DNA of 64,000 nt from Amphritea pacifica (lineage in GTDB: Bacteria; Pseudomonadota; Gammaproteobacteria; Pseudomonadales; Balneatricaceae): contig NZ_JAFFZO010000015.1 of NCBI RefSeq assembly GCF_016924145.1, positions 50,240 through 114,239 on the forward strand. The letters are read 5' to 3'. The notes beneath the pieces were generated by a model. The model saw only the letters and a list, made by a program, of their open reading frames with translations, had not been told where the DNA came from and did not search any database. Positions within the stretch are counted from its first letter, which is position 1; each line of letters starts with the position of its first letter. This document shows positions 7,797 through 16,738 of the stretch, piece by piece. The position numbers were made by a program, and so were the translations under genes.

Positions 7797-8537
7797 TCAA
7801 TATGTTCTCTGTGACAAGTGTTCAAACTGGCCGGTAAACGCTTTCGGGCGCGGGTAGTCCAGATCGCCATGTTTACTGGTACCCAGTTGCAGACTCACCA
7901 AAGACTCCGCCAGTTTGACTGCGGCCGTAACGCCTTCAACGATCGGCAGACCAACCGCTTTCTGGATCTGCTGTCGCAGATCTGCCATGCCTCCACAGCC
8001 AAGTACAATGGCGCCGATATTATCTTCCGCTTTCGCGCGCAGGCACTCCTCAATAATCCGGTCCAGTGCCTGGTTTTTGCTCTCTTCAAGGTCGAGCACT
8101 GGAATTTCGGCAGCACGAATACGGCGACAGTGATGGGAAAAGCCATAACTTTGCAACAGATGTTCAGCAATGATGCCGGTGCGACCCAGTGTGGTAACGA
8201 TGGAGAAACGGGTGCTAATCAGGGTGGCCATATGAAAGGCCGCTTCAGCTATACCGATGACCGGGGCGTGGGTTAGCTCACGTGCAGCCAGCAGACCGGG
8301 ATCGCCAAAGCAGGCGATAATGTAGGCATCGGTATTTTCGCGTTCACCGGCAAGCACTTCCTCCGCAACGCCTACGGCACTAATAGCCTCGTCGAAGTGA
8401 CTCTCGATAGAGACCGGTCCACTCCGGGGATTGGTTGCCACGATTGTGGTTCCGGGAGCGGCGATACGAGTAGCGGCTTCACCTATCTTTTCAGTCATGC
8501 TCACGGTGGTGTTTGGGTTAATCAGGTGAATCTGCAT
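7797..8537 (-). CDS. hpxA: Allantoin/hydantoin racemase, Asp/Glu racemase superfamily
   Basis: A 246-residue cytoplasmic enzyme. It starts MQIHLINPNTTVSMTEKI, the typical start of HyuE/HpxA racemases, and carries the paired catalytic cysteines in ACFGDPG (Cys76) and LGCGGM (Cys181). The family interconverts enantiomers of 5-substituted hydantoins; allantoin racemase makes S-allantoin for the hydrolases. Neighbouring allantoinase and allantoicase genes favour allantoin as substrate, although hydantoin racemase is hard to exclude by sequence. It is transcribed away from the allantoinase gene across a 475-base AT-rich region, so both probably share control. Confidence 0.88.
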   Translation of the reverse strand: MQIHLINPNTTVSMTEKIGEAATRIAAPGTTIVATNPRSGPVSIESHFDEAISAVGVAEEVLAGERENTDAYIIACFGDPGLLAARELTHAPVIGIAEAAFHMATLISTRFSIVTTLGRTGIIAEHLLQSYGFSHHCRRIRAAEIPVLDLEESKNQALDRIIEECLRAKAEDNIGAIVLGCGGMADLRQQIQKAVGLPIVEGVTAAVKLAESLVSLQLGTSKHGDLDYPRPKAFTGQFEHLSQRTY

Positions 8538-9012
8538 GGTTGTTATCCTGCATGTTCATGGTCATTTTTATTTTGATTTCTACGTTAATACTGAGTTTTG
8601 TTATCTGTTTTGTCTCATTTAGTTACTCACATGTCAATTATTTGTTAACAATTTATCTTCATATTGTTTTTCGCATTATGGTGTTATCTTTTGATGTTAT
8701 CCCTGTCAGATTGACTCTTAATCGATAGATAACTCTGGTCTTATAGCTATTCATAGTCTTAATCTGAGTGGTCAAACGGCGGATTTTTCACTTTATGGAA
8801 TATTTATTGGAACTTATTACTCATTGTTTTAAATAGATAATTAATGGATTTGTATGCGGTAGATTGTTTATCGATACAAAAATAATAGACATTGTTAACA
8901 ATTAAAAGTAATTATATAAACAATTGTATTTTTCTGTGTTTCTTATTCTGCTTCTCACAGTCGGCGTCTAACTGCTGGTGTAATAACAATTAAAATTGAA
9001 GAGGATCATGTT
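8538..9012. promoter_or_regulatory. AT-rich divergent control region of the allantoin island, with two identical palindromic boxes
   Basis: This 475-base gap separates the divergent racemase and allantoinase genes and is much richer in A and T than its surroundings. It holds two copies of the 12-mer TTGTTAACAATT (8642-8653 and 8892-8903), each centred on the palindrome TTGTTAACAA and 250 bases apart. One copy lies about 105 bases from the racemase start and the other about 120 bases from the allantoinase start. They are candidate operators for the GntR-family protein at 3750. A GAGGAT ribosome site precedes the allantoinase ATG. No sigma-54 motif was found. Regulator assignment is inferred. 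Confidence 0.5.
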
Positions 9013-9933
9013 ATGAGCAATGTGTATGACAGAGACCTGGTGGGTTATGGCAAAGCAGCGCCTGACCCAAAGTGGCCACATAAGGCCCGGATTGCTGTTT
9101 CTTTTGTGTTGAACTATGAAGAGGGAGGAGAGCGCTGTGTGCTGCACGGTGATAGTGAATCAGAAGCTTTTCTATCGGAAATGATAGGCGCACAACCCCT
9201 GGCTGGGGTGCGTCATATGAGCATGGAATCTATCTATGAATATGGCAGTCGTGCAGGTGTCTGGCGTTTGTTAAAGCTGTTTAAAAAGCATGATATTCCG
9301 CTGACTATTTTTGCTGTGGCTATGGCCGCAGAACGCCATCCCGAGGTGATCAGGGCAATGGTGAAAGATGGACATGAGATATGCAGTCACGGTTACCGCT
9401 GGATCGACTATCAATATATGGATGAAGAGGAGGAACGGGAACATATTCAGAAGGCGATTGGGATTCTGACAGAGATAACCGGAGAACGTCCGCTGGGCTG
9501 GTATACCGGCCGGACAAGCCCTAATACCCGCCGGTTGGTGGCTGAAGAGGGGGGCTTCTTGTATGAGTCTGATACCTATGATGATGATTTGCCCTATTGG
9601 AATATGTTGTCAGGGCGCCCTCAACTGACGATCCCTTATACCCTGGACACCAACGATATGCGTTTCGCCAGTAATCAGGGATTCAACTGTGGCGATCAGT
9701 TTTTTACCTACCTGAAAGATGCCTTCGACACCCTCTATGAGGAAGGCGCGGATAGCCCCAAAATGCTTTCAATCGGTTTACATTGCCGCCTGGTGGGGCG
9801 TCCGGCCAGAATTGCCGCTCTGTCGCGTTTTCTTGAATATGTGCAACAGCATCGTGATGTATGGCTCTGTCGTCGTATTGATATTGCCCGACACTGGCAC
9901 CAGCACCACCCATACCCGCAAGCGGAAAGCTGA
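9013..9933 (+). CDS. puuE: Allantoinase PuuE, polysaccharide-deacetylase fold
   Basis: A 306-residue enzyme of the NodB/polysaccharide-deacetylase superfamily. Family features are ISFVLNYEEGGERCVLHGD-like opening residues (here AVSFVLNYEEG, about 30-40), YGSRAGVWRLLKLF, ICSHGYRWIDYQ near residue 125 and GWYTGRTSPNTRRL near 160. PuuE proteins are metal-independent allantoinases unrelated to the cyclic amidohydrolase AllB, converting allantoin to allantoate. The next genes continue the pathway: allantoicase 60 bases on, then ureidoglycolate lyase. The start is supported by GAGGAT just upstream. The same-direction spacing suggests a puuE-alc-allA operon. Confidence 0.92.
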   Translation: MSNVYDRDLVGYGKAAPDPKWPHKARIAVSFVLNYEEGGERCVLHGDSESEAFLSEMIGAQPLAGVRHMSMESIYEYGSRAGVWRLLKLFKKHDIPLTIFAVAMAAERHPEVIRAMVKDGHEICSHGYRWIDYQYMDEEEEREHIQKAIGILTEITGERPLGWYTGRTSPNTRRLVAEEGGFLYESDTYDDDLPYWNMLSGRPQLTIPYTLDTNDMRFASNQGFNCGDQFFTYLKDAFDTLYEEGADSPKMLSIGLHCRLVGRPARIAALSRFLEYVQQHRDVWLCRRIDIARHWHQHHPYPQAES

Positions 9934-9993
9934 TTTTAGAGGTTGCGCTTAGTCTGCCTCAGATTACCCGAATAAATAGTACCAGGAGACAAT

Positions 9994-11019
9994 ATGAATA
10001 CCGCTATTGAACAAAATAGTTTTGATCCCGTGAAATGGACTAACCTTGCTGATGCCCGTCTGGGAGCTAAAGCGATCGCAGTGACTGACGATTGGTTTGC
10101 CGACGTCAATCGAATGCTGCAACCCGAAGAACCCGTCTGGAAAGAGGGCGTGTTTGATGATAACGGTAAATGGATGGATGGCTGGGAGTCCCGTCGTAAG
10201 CGTTTTGAAGGCTATGATCATGCGATCATTCGCCTTGGCGTACCCGGAATTATTAAAGGTGTGGATATTGATACCCGTTATTTCACCGGCAACTACCCAC
10301 CATCCGCTTCCATCGAAGCATGCTATTGCGTTGATGGAGACCCGACCGATGCCACGGTATGGGAGGAGATTCTGCCTTCGGTCTCACTGCAGGGAGATAG
10401 TCACCATTTGCATGCTATCGCGGATAATCGTCCCTGGTCCCATCTGCGTTTCAATATCTATCCCGATGGCGGTGTTGCCCGTTTACGCATATATGGTGTT
10501 CCTTACCGGGACTGGTCTTTGCATCCATCGCAGGAGTCAGTTGATCTGGCAGCGGCGGTCAACGGCGGGCGGGCGATAGCCTGTAGCGATGAGCATTTCG
10601 GTCGGATGGGAAACATCCTCAACCCCGGCCGCGGTATTAATATGGGGGATGGCTGGGAAACCGCCCGTCGTCGTACACCCGGAAATGACTGGGTTATTGT
10701 TGCCCTTGGCCATCCGGGCGTCATCCAGAAGGTGATTGTCGATACCCTGCATTTTAAAGGTAACTATCCCGATAGTTGTTCAATCCAGGGGGCGTATGTA
10801 AAGGGCGGAACGGATGAGCAGATAGAAACCCAGAGCCTGTTCTGGCAGGAACTCTTACCCTCACAAAAGCTTGAGATGCACAGTGAGCATGGGTTTGCAG
10901 CCGAACTAAACGATATCGGGATGATTACCCATGTTCGTATCAATATTTTCCCCGATGGCGGCATTAGCCGACTACGTCTGTTTGGCCTGATTGAACAGGC
11001 TGTCGGGACGAAGGTGTAA
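9994..11019 (+). CDS. alc: Allantoicase
   Basis: A 341-residue protein built from two homologous jelly-roll repeats. Repeat one (about 25-165) contains [26 protein letters not shown], then [15 protein letters not shown] and [14 protein letters not shown]. Repeat two (about 185-335) mirrors it with [37 protein letters not shown] and [14 protein letters not shown]. The enzyme hydrolyses allantoate to ureidoglycolate and urea. Length and duplication match the family. It follows puuE and precedes allA by only three bases, so the ureide it makes is passed to the next gene product. A CAGGAG ribosome site precedes the ATG. Confidence 0.95.
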   Translation: MNTAIEQNSFDPVKWTNLADARLGAKAIAVTDDWFADVNRMLQPEEPVWKEGVFDDNGKWMDGWESRRKRFEGYDHAIIRLGVPGIIKGVDIDTRYFTGNYPPSASIEACYCVDGDPTDATVWEEILPSVSLQGDSHHLHAIADNRPWSHLRFNIYPDGGVARLRIYGVPYRDWSLHPSQESVDLAAAVNGGRAIACSDEHFGRMGNILNPGRGINMGDGWETARRRTPGNDWVIVALGHPGVIQKVIVDTLHFKGNYPDSCSIQGAYVKGGTDEQIETQSLFWQELLPSQKLEMHSEHGFAAELNDIGMITHVRINIFPDGGISRLRLFGLIEQAVGTKV

Positions 11020-11022
11020 CCG

Positions 11023-11523
11023 ATGTTATCTGTTCTGAAGGTCGAACCCTTAACCAAGGCCGCGTTTAAACCGTTTGGCGATGTTATTGAAACCGAGGGA
11101 AGTCGGCACTTTCTGATCAATAATGGTTCGACAGAGCGCTTTCATCGCCTGGCTGATGTTGATGTATCAGCCGCACAGGGGGAGCCGATTATCAGTATCT
11201 TCAGGGCTCAGCCATTACCGATGCCGTTCACGGTGAAAATGATGGAGCGGCATCCTCTGGGGAGTCAGGCATTTATTTCCAGAGGGGAAGAGCCGTTTCT
11301 GGTTCTGGTGGCCCCGCCTGGGGATAGCGTGAACGGTGATCAACTGAGGTTATTTCTGACAAATGGCCGACAGGGCGTTAACTATAGTCGGGGAGTCTGG
11401 CATCATCCCGTGCTTGCGTTAAAGCCCGATCAGGAATTTATCATCATTGACCGGGCAGGCGAGGGCAATAACTGTGATGAAATCTATTTCGATAGCGGGC
11501 ATCAGACGGTAGTGGAGATCTGA
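11023..11523 (+). CDS. allA: Ureidoglycolate lyase
   Basis: A 166-residue cupin-like enzyme that splits ureidoglycolate into glyoxylate and urea, the last step of the allantoate branch. Family motifs are LTKAAFKPFGDVIE near the start, the NNGSTERFHRL block near 30, MMERHPLGSQAFISR near 70, and GVNYSRGVWHHPVLAL near 115, whose histidines contribute to the active site. It begins three bases after alc, almost certainly cotranscribed. No urease or glyoxylate-using gene (gcl, glxR) is present in the window, so downstream steps must be encoded elsewhere. Confidence 0.93.
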   Translation: MLSVLKVEPLTKAAFKPFGDVIETEGSRHFLINNGSTERFHRLADVDVSAAQGEPIISIFRAQPLPMPFTVKMMERHPLGSQAFISRGEEPFLVLVAPPGDSVNGDQLRLFLTNGRQGVNYSRGVWHHPVLALKPDQEFIIIDRAGEGNNCDEIYFDSGHQTVVEI

Positions 11524-11700
11524 AAGCCGGAAAGAGCAGGGACGCTTGTCCGGGGGCTTTCCGTTCTGACTCATATTGTGCATGCTGCCTATCGTTGGCC
11601 ATTGCTGATTCTTTGATAGACATTTACAGCGCTTCAAACAAAGCCCGGAAGTCTATCGGATAAGCATTCACAACGGCTGATATAAGACGTAGCCTCCTGT

Positions 11701-12795
11701 TCAAATAGCTAATGTCGACAGAAGTCGATTAAACTTATTGCGAAAGCCTGTATCTGACAGCAACTTGATAACCAGTTTCTGGTCAGAAGTCTCCAGGTGG
11801 CTTTTTAGAAAAAATATCCCGGGTTCATCTGCCGCTTCGAGATTGAATTCGGACAAGTCACGGAGGCCGCGATACGCTACACGGTCACCGATTCGTCCGG
11901 CAAGGTAAAGTAACACGGTATCTTTCAGTTCATCCTCTTTCAAAACCCGTGGTAACTGCGCGGGTGTCTTGACCAGCGGCAGCATGGAATTGGCAATGGC
12001 CCGTTCAATGTCTTCCGGTAATCCCCAGCTCCGGGCTAATGTGGAGCCAACGATAGCGGCGTTCAAACCGCTACCCTGTTGCTGCGCTTTAATTCTGTCA
12101 AGCACTGTCATGCCTTCTGCATACCAGGCGTGTGCGTTTTTCTCACCGAGGATAAAGCCCAGGTCACCGAGGTTGAAAAACAGGGCTTTGGTTGCCAGTA
12201 CCGAAGGGCGGGGATGACCCGCATTTTGTCCCAATAAATTGGCAAACGCGCTCGCAACAGCGGTAGATAACCAGGCCCGCTGCAAAGCAGTTCTCTGTGC
12301 TTCAGAGCAGTCTTTGGTTTGATCAGCCGTTGCGGCCTGGGAGACCAGACCCTTAACAAAACTGACCCCCAGATAATTAACCGCGTGCTGAACGCTTGAA
12401 ATCGGAGAGGTTAATGAGAATGCTGCAGAGTTCACTGTTCGCAGCACCTCTGCTGTCAGTCCGGGATCAGCGGCAAGGGTGGCAACCAGCTCCTGTGGTG
12501 TATCCAGGCCACCGGCTAACTTTGCCTGAACGGGATTTGGATCTGGCAGTCTTTCACACAGTTGTTGTGCCCGGGCCGCTTGTTGCTCATCGATATATGA
12601 TGCGACAAACAGATTGAATTCGGTCAGCGACCTGTAGATCTCCTGCGATAATTCCGATGTAGCCTCAACAACCGGCTCATCCAAAAGCTGCCCGAAAGGC
12701 CTGGAGGGTTTGCTTGTCGATTCGCTGGACCGACTCGTTGCTTCAGGCCTCTTGTCAGCGGTTTTCTTTTTTCTACCAAATAGTCCAAATAGCAC
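11701..12795 (-). CDS. HDOD-domain protein
   Basis: A 364-residue protein with a low-complexity Ser/Lys-rich N-terminus (about 8-45) and an HDOD domain spanning about 95-290. The recognisable block is LVATLAADPGLTAEVLRTVNSAAFSLTSPISSVQHAVNYLG (106-146 region). HDOD domains resemble HD hydrolases but lack the metal-binding HD pair, and they occur in signalling proteins that act as scaffolds in motility, c-di-GMP or stress responses. No EAL, GGDEF or receiver domain is fused here. It stands alone between the allantoin island and the tmRNA, so no partner can be named. The start MLFGLFGRKKKT is typical of such proteins. Confidence 0.8.
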   Translation of the reverse strand: MLFGLFGRKKKTADKRPEATSRSSESTSKPSRPFGQLLDEPVVEATSELSQEIYRSLTEFNLFVASYIDEQQAARAQQLCERLPDPNPVQAKLAGGLDTPQELVATLAADPGLTAEVLRTVNSAAFSLTSPISSVQHAVNYLGVSFVKGLVSQAATADQTKDCSEAQRTALQRAWLSTAVASAFANLLGQNAGHPRPSVLATKALFFNLGDLGFILGEKNAHAWYAEGMTVLDRIKAQQQGSGLNAAIVGSTLARSWGLPEDIERAIANSMLPLVKTPAQLPRVLKEDELKDTVLLYLAGRIGDRVAYRGLRDLSEFNLEAADEPGIFFLKSHLETSDQKLVIKLLSDTGFRNKFNRLLSTLAI

Positions 12796-13306
12796 GACAG
12801 TTGACTCCAGCAGTTGAGGTATATCCTTTCATCAAACGCGGCTTAAGCGTTTGCGCATAATATTGTGATCAGAGCAGATCATATGGGCGGGCTTTTGAAT
12901 CAACAGACAGGCTGGTTTCTATACAGTTTGGGGACTTATCCCCATTTAGCACTCTTTGCAGTCCCGCACATTACAGCATCTGCCTGACTCTGTAAGTCTC
13001 TGCCATCTGCAATAATATGTAAATCTTTTTGACAGGCCACAGTTACCATAGTGACAGATATACAAAGTCTGTTTCTCCAAAACGCAGGTGGGGTAACCCA
13101 TGTTAAGTTTATTGAAGAATAGTTATATCTGCTTTTACCCGAATGTGGGAGAAGCTGGAAGTCTGTCTGGCGGGTTTACTGCGGCCGTTCCGGCCTTGCC
13201 CTGCGGGTCATCGTGAAGAGCGACGATGATGTGTCGCGCAAAGAGCGCGCTCGGTTCGAACCCGCTCGCGGCTTCTCAATACCCACCACACCGAAGCTGA
13301 TACCAC
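12796..13306. other. 511-base gap without a supported gene
   Basis: Between the HDOD gene and the tmRNA terminator no protein gene could be supported. A GC-rich stretch near 13190-13275 includes GGTTCGAACCCG, which resembles a tRNA T-loop, but the arms around it do not pair. Promoter-like hexamers were looked for and none was convincing. Confidence 0.5.
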
Positions 13307-13333
13307 AAAAAAGGCCACCCCGGAGGGTAGCCT
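13307..13333 (-). terminator. Terminator of the tmRNA gene
   Basis: On the minus strand AGGCTACCC, a short TCC-type loop and GGGTGGCCT form a 9-bp stem (one G-U pair) followed by a run of six T residues. It lies 14 bases beyond the tmRNA 3' end. Confidence 0.85.
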
Positions 13334-13346
13334 GTTTTGTGGTATT

Positions 13347-13706
13347 TGGTGGAGGTGGCGGGTTTCGAACCCGCGTCCGCCAATCCTCTGCCTCTAGATC
13401 TACATGTTTAGACACTTCTATTCAATTAACCCAGCACGGCCCGAAGGTCAGGGCGTTTAGGGCGAGCCTCTTTAGGTTTTAACCGTTCAGCTTGAGACAA
13501 AGCTTCCGGGCGATTCTATCTCGAATGACACTGCAAAATCCTTTAGTTATAGACACCTATAGGAGCAGCGCAAGCAGACTTATGCTGCTAGAGCGTAGTT
13601 ATCGTCGTTTGCAACTATAACTGTGTAGTAATTGATTTACGTGATTCACTACACTCACGACATGCACCAAAGGGTTCGCAATCAGCGTCGAAGCCAAGTC
13701 ACCCCC
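13347..13706 (-). ncRNA. ssrA: Transfer-messenger RNA (tmRNA, SsrA)
   Basis: The RNA rescues stalled ribosomes with SmpB and tags the unfinished protein. On the minus strand the 5' end reads GGGGGTGACTTGGCTTCGAC and the 3' end carries a T-arm GGGTTTCGAACCC-type loop, then CACCTCCACCA. The 5' GGGGGTG pairs with CACCTCC to form the seven-pair acceptor stem, including the G3-U pair recognised by alanyl-tRNA synthetase. The tag reading frame (13580-13612) decodes as ANDDNYALAA followed by TAA, a typical gammaproteobacterial tag. Length is about 360 nt, standard for one-piece tmRNA. smpB lies just upstream on the same strand. Confidence 0.97.
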
Positions 13707-13830
13707 ATAGTATTTCCGACTACATAACGCCCGAATAGTTCGTTTAACCAAACTGTCAGAGTATTATGTCAGACGGGCCGGCATTATAGCCGGTTTACAG
13801 CAAGAATATAGCTTTATCTTGAGAACAGTT

Positions 13831-14304
13831 CTACTTCGCTGCCAGAACACGCTGTTTCTGACGGTTCCAGTCGCGCTCTTTTTCTGCATCCCGTTTGTCA
13901 TGCTGTTTCTTACCCTTGGCCAGGGCTATTTCGCATTTTACCCGGTCGTTCTTCCAGTAAAGGGCGAGGGCGACGCAGGTGAATCCTTTAGCCTGAACAG
14001 CACCGATCAGCCGATCGATTTCGCGTCGGTGCAACAGTAGCTTGCGCTGTCGGGTAGGGTCCGCAATAACATGGGTGGATGCGGTTTTCAGTGGTGTAAA
14101 ATGGGCACCAACAAGCCACGCTTCGCCGTTATGCAGTACTACATAGGAGTCTACAAGCTGGCCGCGACCTTCGCGGAGGCTTTTTACTTCCCATCCGGTG
14201 AGAGACAGTCCGGCCTCGAACTTAGTATCAATCGAATACTCGTGTCGGGCTTTCTTGTTCTGGCAGATGGTATTGCCACTGGGTTTTGCTTTCTTCTTTG
14301 CCAT
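13831..14304 (-). CDS. smpB: SsrA-binding protein SmpB
   Basis: A 157-residue OB-fold protein that binds tmRNA and delivers it to stalled ribosomes. The sequence shows the family blocks [32 protein letters not shown] (17-48 region), [22 protein letters not shown] near 85-100 and the basic C-terminal tail [20 protein letters not shown], which becomes helical in the mRNA channel. It is encoded directly upstream of its RNA partner on the same strand. The region to the divergent symporter gene (14305-14508) is short and holds no other gene. Confidence 0.97.
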   Translation of the reverse strand: MAKKKAKPSGNTICQNKKARHEYSIDTKFEAGLSLTGWEVKSLREGRGQLVDSYVVLHNGEAWLVGAHFTPLKTASTHVIADPTRQRKLLLHRREIDRLIGAVQAKGFTCVALALYWKNDRVKCEIALAKGKKQHDKRDAEKERDWNRQKQRVLAAK

Positions 14305-14508
14305 GGGGCGGGATTATATAGAGCGTTACAGTGCAATGAAAGAGAATTGAGCGGTAAGGATGATCCGGCGATCGTCAGCAGCGAACTTTAGACTAAAACG
14401 GGTTTTTTGTCCGGTGTATGGCCGGTGTCATTGAATTGAGTGGCCAAAATATGGACAATGCCGGGCTATTTTATTATTTGAAATATCAGTCTACTTTAAG
14501 AGATTTGC

Positions 14509-15873
14509 ATGAAAGATCGCCAAAATATCCATGGATCATGGGCCAGTCGCTGGGTCTTTATTATGGCCGCGACGGGGTCAGCTGTTGGCCTGGGTAATAT
14601 CTGGAAGTTCCCCTATATCGCTGGTCAGAATGGCGGCGGTGCTTTTGTTCTGGTTTATCTGTTGTTTATTCTGGCGGTGGGTGTGCCGATTATGATGGCG
14701 GAAGTGCTGGTGGGACGGCGCGGACGCCAGAGTCCGATTAACTCAATGCGCGAGGTGGCGCTCGAGGCGGGCCATTCGCCTAACTGGTCGATGGTTGGCT
14801 GGGTTGGCGCGCTGGCTGGTTTTCTGATTTTCTCCTTTTATTCGGTCGTTGCCGGTTGGGTGCTGGCCTATGTTGCTGCGATGGGTAATGGTGAGTTTCT
14901 CGATATCGGCAGTGAGCAGGCGGGCAAGGCCTTCAGTCACTTACTGGCTGATCCGCAGGCGTTACTGATCTGGCATTCGGTGTTTGTGGTGCTGGTGATG
15001 GTGGTGTTGATGGGGGGCGTTAATAAAGGCCTGGAACGGGCCACTAAGATTATGATGCCGGCGCTGTTTGTCTTACTGCTGTTGTTGCTGGGGTATTCGA
15101 TGACCTCCGGTTCGTTCGGCGAAGGCGTTGAATTCCTGTTCCATTTTGACCCTTCTGAACTGTCCTGGGATGCCGTGCTGGTGGCGTTGGGGCACTCATT
15201 CTTTACCCTGTCCCTGGGGATGGGGTCGATTATGGCCTATGGCTCCTATATGCCCAAGAGCGCTTCCATTGGTGGTACCGTGCTGACGATTGCTGCGTTG
15301 GATACCATTGTCGCGCTGGTGGCGGGTATGGCGATCTTTCCGATCGTCTTTGCCAACTCGCTGGATCCGGGGGCGGGTCCGGGTCTGATGTTTATTACCC
15401 TGCCGGTGGCATTTGGTCATATGCCGGGTGGACAGATTTTCGGCTTTTTGTTCTTTGTATTGGTGGCGCTGGCCGCCTGGACCTCGGCGATTTCGCTGAT
15501 GGAGCCGGGGGTGGCCTGGATGGTGGAGAAGTTTGGTCTGAAACGGGGGCCGGTCTGCATCATTCTGGGGTTGCTGGTGTGGTTGCTGGGAATCGCGGCG
15601 TTGAGTTCGTTTAATTTTGGTAGTGATATCGCGCTGTTTGGTATGAATATCTTTGATTTTCTCGATTTCGTTACCGCGAATATCTTCCTGCCGCTGGGAG
15701 GGCTGTTTGTGGCGGTCTTTACTGGCTGGATTCTGCACCAGCGGATCACCCGGGATGAACTGGCGGTTGTGACTCCGGCTTACTATCTGGCCTGGTCGGT
15801 TACGATCCGTTATATTGCACCGATCGCGGTTACTGCGATCTTTATTTTCAATCTGATCGAAAAACTGGGCTGA
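14509..15873 (+). CDS. Neurotransmitter:sodium symporter (NSS) family transporter
   Basis: A 454-residue inner-membrane protein with about 11-12 hydrophobic segments. The first helix holds the NSS signature GSAVGLGNIWKFPYIAGQNGGGAFVLVYL (about 24-52), with the unwound glycine-rich stretch that binds sodium and substrate; helix 6 shows the SLGMGSIMAYGSYM block near 235-250. Bacterial members move amino acids such as tryptophan, tyrosine, leucine or glycine. The substrate cannot be assigned here. It is followed four bases on by ratA, perhaps in one transcript, though functional linkage is unlikely. Confidence 0.9.
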   Translation: MKDRQNIHGSWASRWVFIMAATGSAVGLGNIWKFPYIAGQNGGGAFVLVYLLFILAVGVPIMMAEVLVGRRGRQSPINSMREVALEAGHSPNWSMVGWVGALAGFLIFSFYSVVAGWVLAYVAAMGNGEFLDIGSEQAGKAFSHLLADPQALLIWHSVFVVLVMVVLMGGVNKGLERATKIMMPALFVLLLLLLGYSMTSGSFGEGVEFLFHFDPSELSWDAVLVALGHSFFTLSLGMGSIMAYGSYMPKSASIGGTVLTIAALDTIVALVAGMAIFPIVFANSLDPGAGPGLMFITLPVAFGHMPGGQIFGFLFFVLVALAAWTSAISLMEPGVAWMVEKFGLKRGPVCIILGLLVWLLGIAALSSFNFGSDIALFGMNIFDFLDFVTANIFLPLGGLFVAVFTGWILHQRITRDELAVVTPAYYLAWSVTIRYIAPIAVTAIFIFNLIEKLG

Positions 15874-15877
15874 TGGC

Positions 15878-16309
15878 ATGACACAGGTAGACCGGAGCGC
15901 GTTAGTGCTTCATACAGCAGAGCAGATGTTTGATCTGGTCAATGATGTGGAGAGTTACCCGCAGTTTCTGCCCTGGTGTTCCGGGACTACACTGATTGAG
16001 TCGACTGACGAAGTGATGCAGGCCAGTCTGAAGGTCGCCAAGGCGGGGCTGAGGTATAGTTTTACCACCCGTAATGAGTTGCAGCGGCCGGAGATAATCA
16101 GGATAGAGCTGGTTGAGGGGCCGTTCTCCAGTCTGTCCGGACTCTGGACCTTTAAACCGCTGAGTGAAGAGGCCTGTAAGGTGAGTCTGAGTCTGCAGTT
16201 TGATTTTTCTGGCAAACTCACCAGCATGGCAATGAGCAAGGTGTTTAATCAGATGGCAGCAACGATGGTTGACGCTTTTGTGAATCGCGCTGATCAGGTT
16301 TATGGTTAA
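15878..16309 (+). CDS. ratA: RatA/COQ10-family START-domain protein
   Basis: A 143-residue single-domain SRPBCC (START-like) protein. The start reads MTQVDRSALVLHTAEQMFDLVNDVESYPQFLPWCSGTTL, the standard opening of this family, and the end FNQMAATMVDAFVNRADQVYG also fits. Homologues are mitochondrial COQ10 (ubiquinone binding) and E. coli RatA, reported as an inhibitor of 70S ribosome association. The toxin label is disputed, and a quinone-related role is as likely. The pairing with an RnfH gene 20 bases downstream is the usual arrangement, normally opposite smpB and bamE as seen here. Confidence 0.9.
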   Translation: MTQVDRSALVLHTAEQMFDLVNDVESYPQFLPWCSGTTLIESTDEVMQASLKVAKAGLRYSFTTRNELQRPEIIRIELVEGPFSSLSGLWTFKPLSEEACKVSLSLQFDFSGKLTSMAMSKVFNQMAATMVDAFVNRADQVYG

Positions 16310-16329
16310 CGGTTTAAGGTTGAAAAATA

Positions 16330-16638
16330 ATGGGCACGATGAAAGTTGAAGTGGCGTATGCCCTTGCGAATGAACAGAAGATTATCCCGCTGCAGGTGGC
16401 AGAGGATTGTTCTGCGTATGAGGCGGTGGTTCAGTCCCGCATTGCAGATTTTTTTCCGCAGATCGATATTGAGCATGACCCTATGGGGATTTTTGGTAAA
16501 GCGATTACTGATCCTAAACTGCATATCCTTAAGCCGGGTCAGCGTGTGGAGATCTACCGTCCGCTGATTGCTGATCCCAAAGAGATTCGTGCCCGCCGGG
16601 CGGCTAAGGCAAAAGCGGAGCGCGAAGCGCAGAGCTGA
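16330..16638 (+). CDS. RnfH-family ubiquitin-like protein
   Basis: A 102-residue beta-grasp protein of the RnfH/RatB family: MKVEVAYALANEQKIIPLQV near the start, DPMGIFGKAITDPKLHILKPGQRVEIYRPL around 55-83, and a charged C-terminal tail ending AKAEREAQS. The biochemical role is unknown; the name comes from association with rnf clusters in some species. It is cotranscribed with ratA. A ten-pair inverted repeat follows at 16689-16715, before the converging bamE gene. Confidence 0.9.
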   Translation: MGTMKVEVAYALANEQKIIPLQVAEDCSAYEAVVQSRIADFFPQIDIEHDPMGIFGKAITDPKLHILKPGQRVEIYRPLIADPKEIRARRAAKAKAEREAQS

Positions 16639-16688
16639 CGATCAGAGATTCAGCCTGAGTGGTGGCGGTGTAACCGCTCAGGGAGTAT

Positions 16689-16715
16689 GAAACACCGGAG
16701 AGCATCCGGTGTTTC
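16689..16715. terminator. Hairpin between rnfH and bamE
   Basis: GAAACACCGG and CCGGTGTTTC form a perfect 10-bp stem around seven bases between converging genes. It lacks a strong T run, so its efficiency as a terminator is uncertain. Confidence 0.6.
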
Positions 16716-16738
16716 ACTGTGCTTGATCTGGATGGTAG

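Noticed and set aside
8540-8728. 62-codon frame of mostly hydrophobic residues in the allantoin control region
   Set aside because: AT-rich noncoding DNA readily gives Phe/Ile/Leu-rich frames; no ribosome site, family motif or codon pattern like the neighbours.
13248-13262. GGTTCGAACCCG, a tRNA T-loop-like sequence
   Set aside because: The flanking bases do not form a 5-bp T stem, D arm, anticodon arm or acceptor stem on either strand.
13213-13482. 89-codon plus-strand frame crossing the tmRNA
   Set aside because: It overlaps the tmRNA 3' half on the opposite strand; the GGGGGFRTRV-like stretch is a known artefact of translated tmRNA/tRNA DNA.
15196-15879. 227-codon antisense frame opposite the NSS symporter
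   Set aside because: Composition is unnatural (very rich in Gln, Arg, His) and it lies fully opposite a clear transporter gene.
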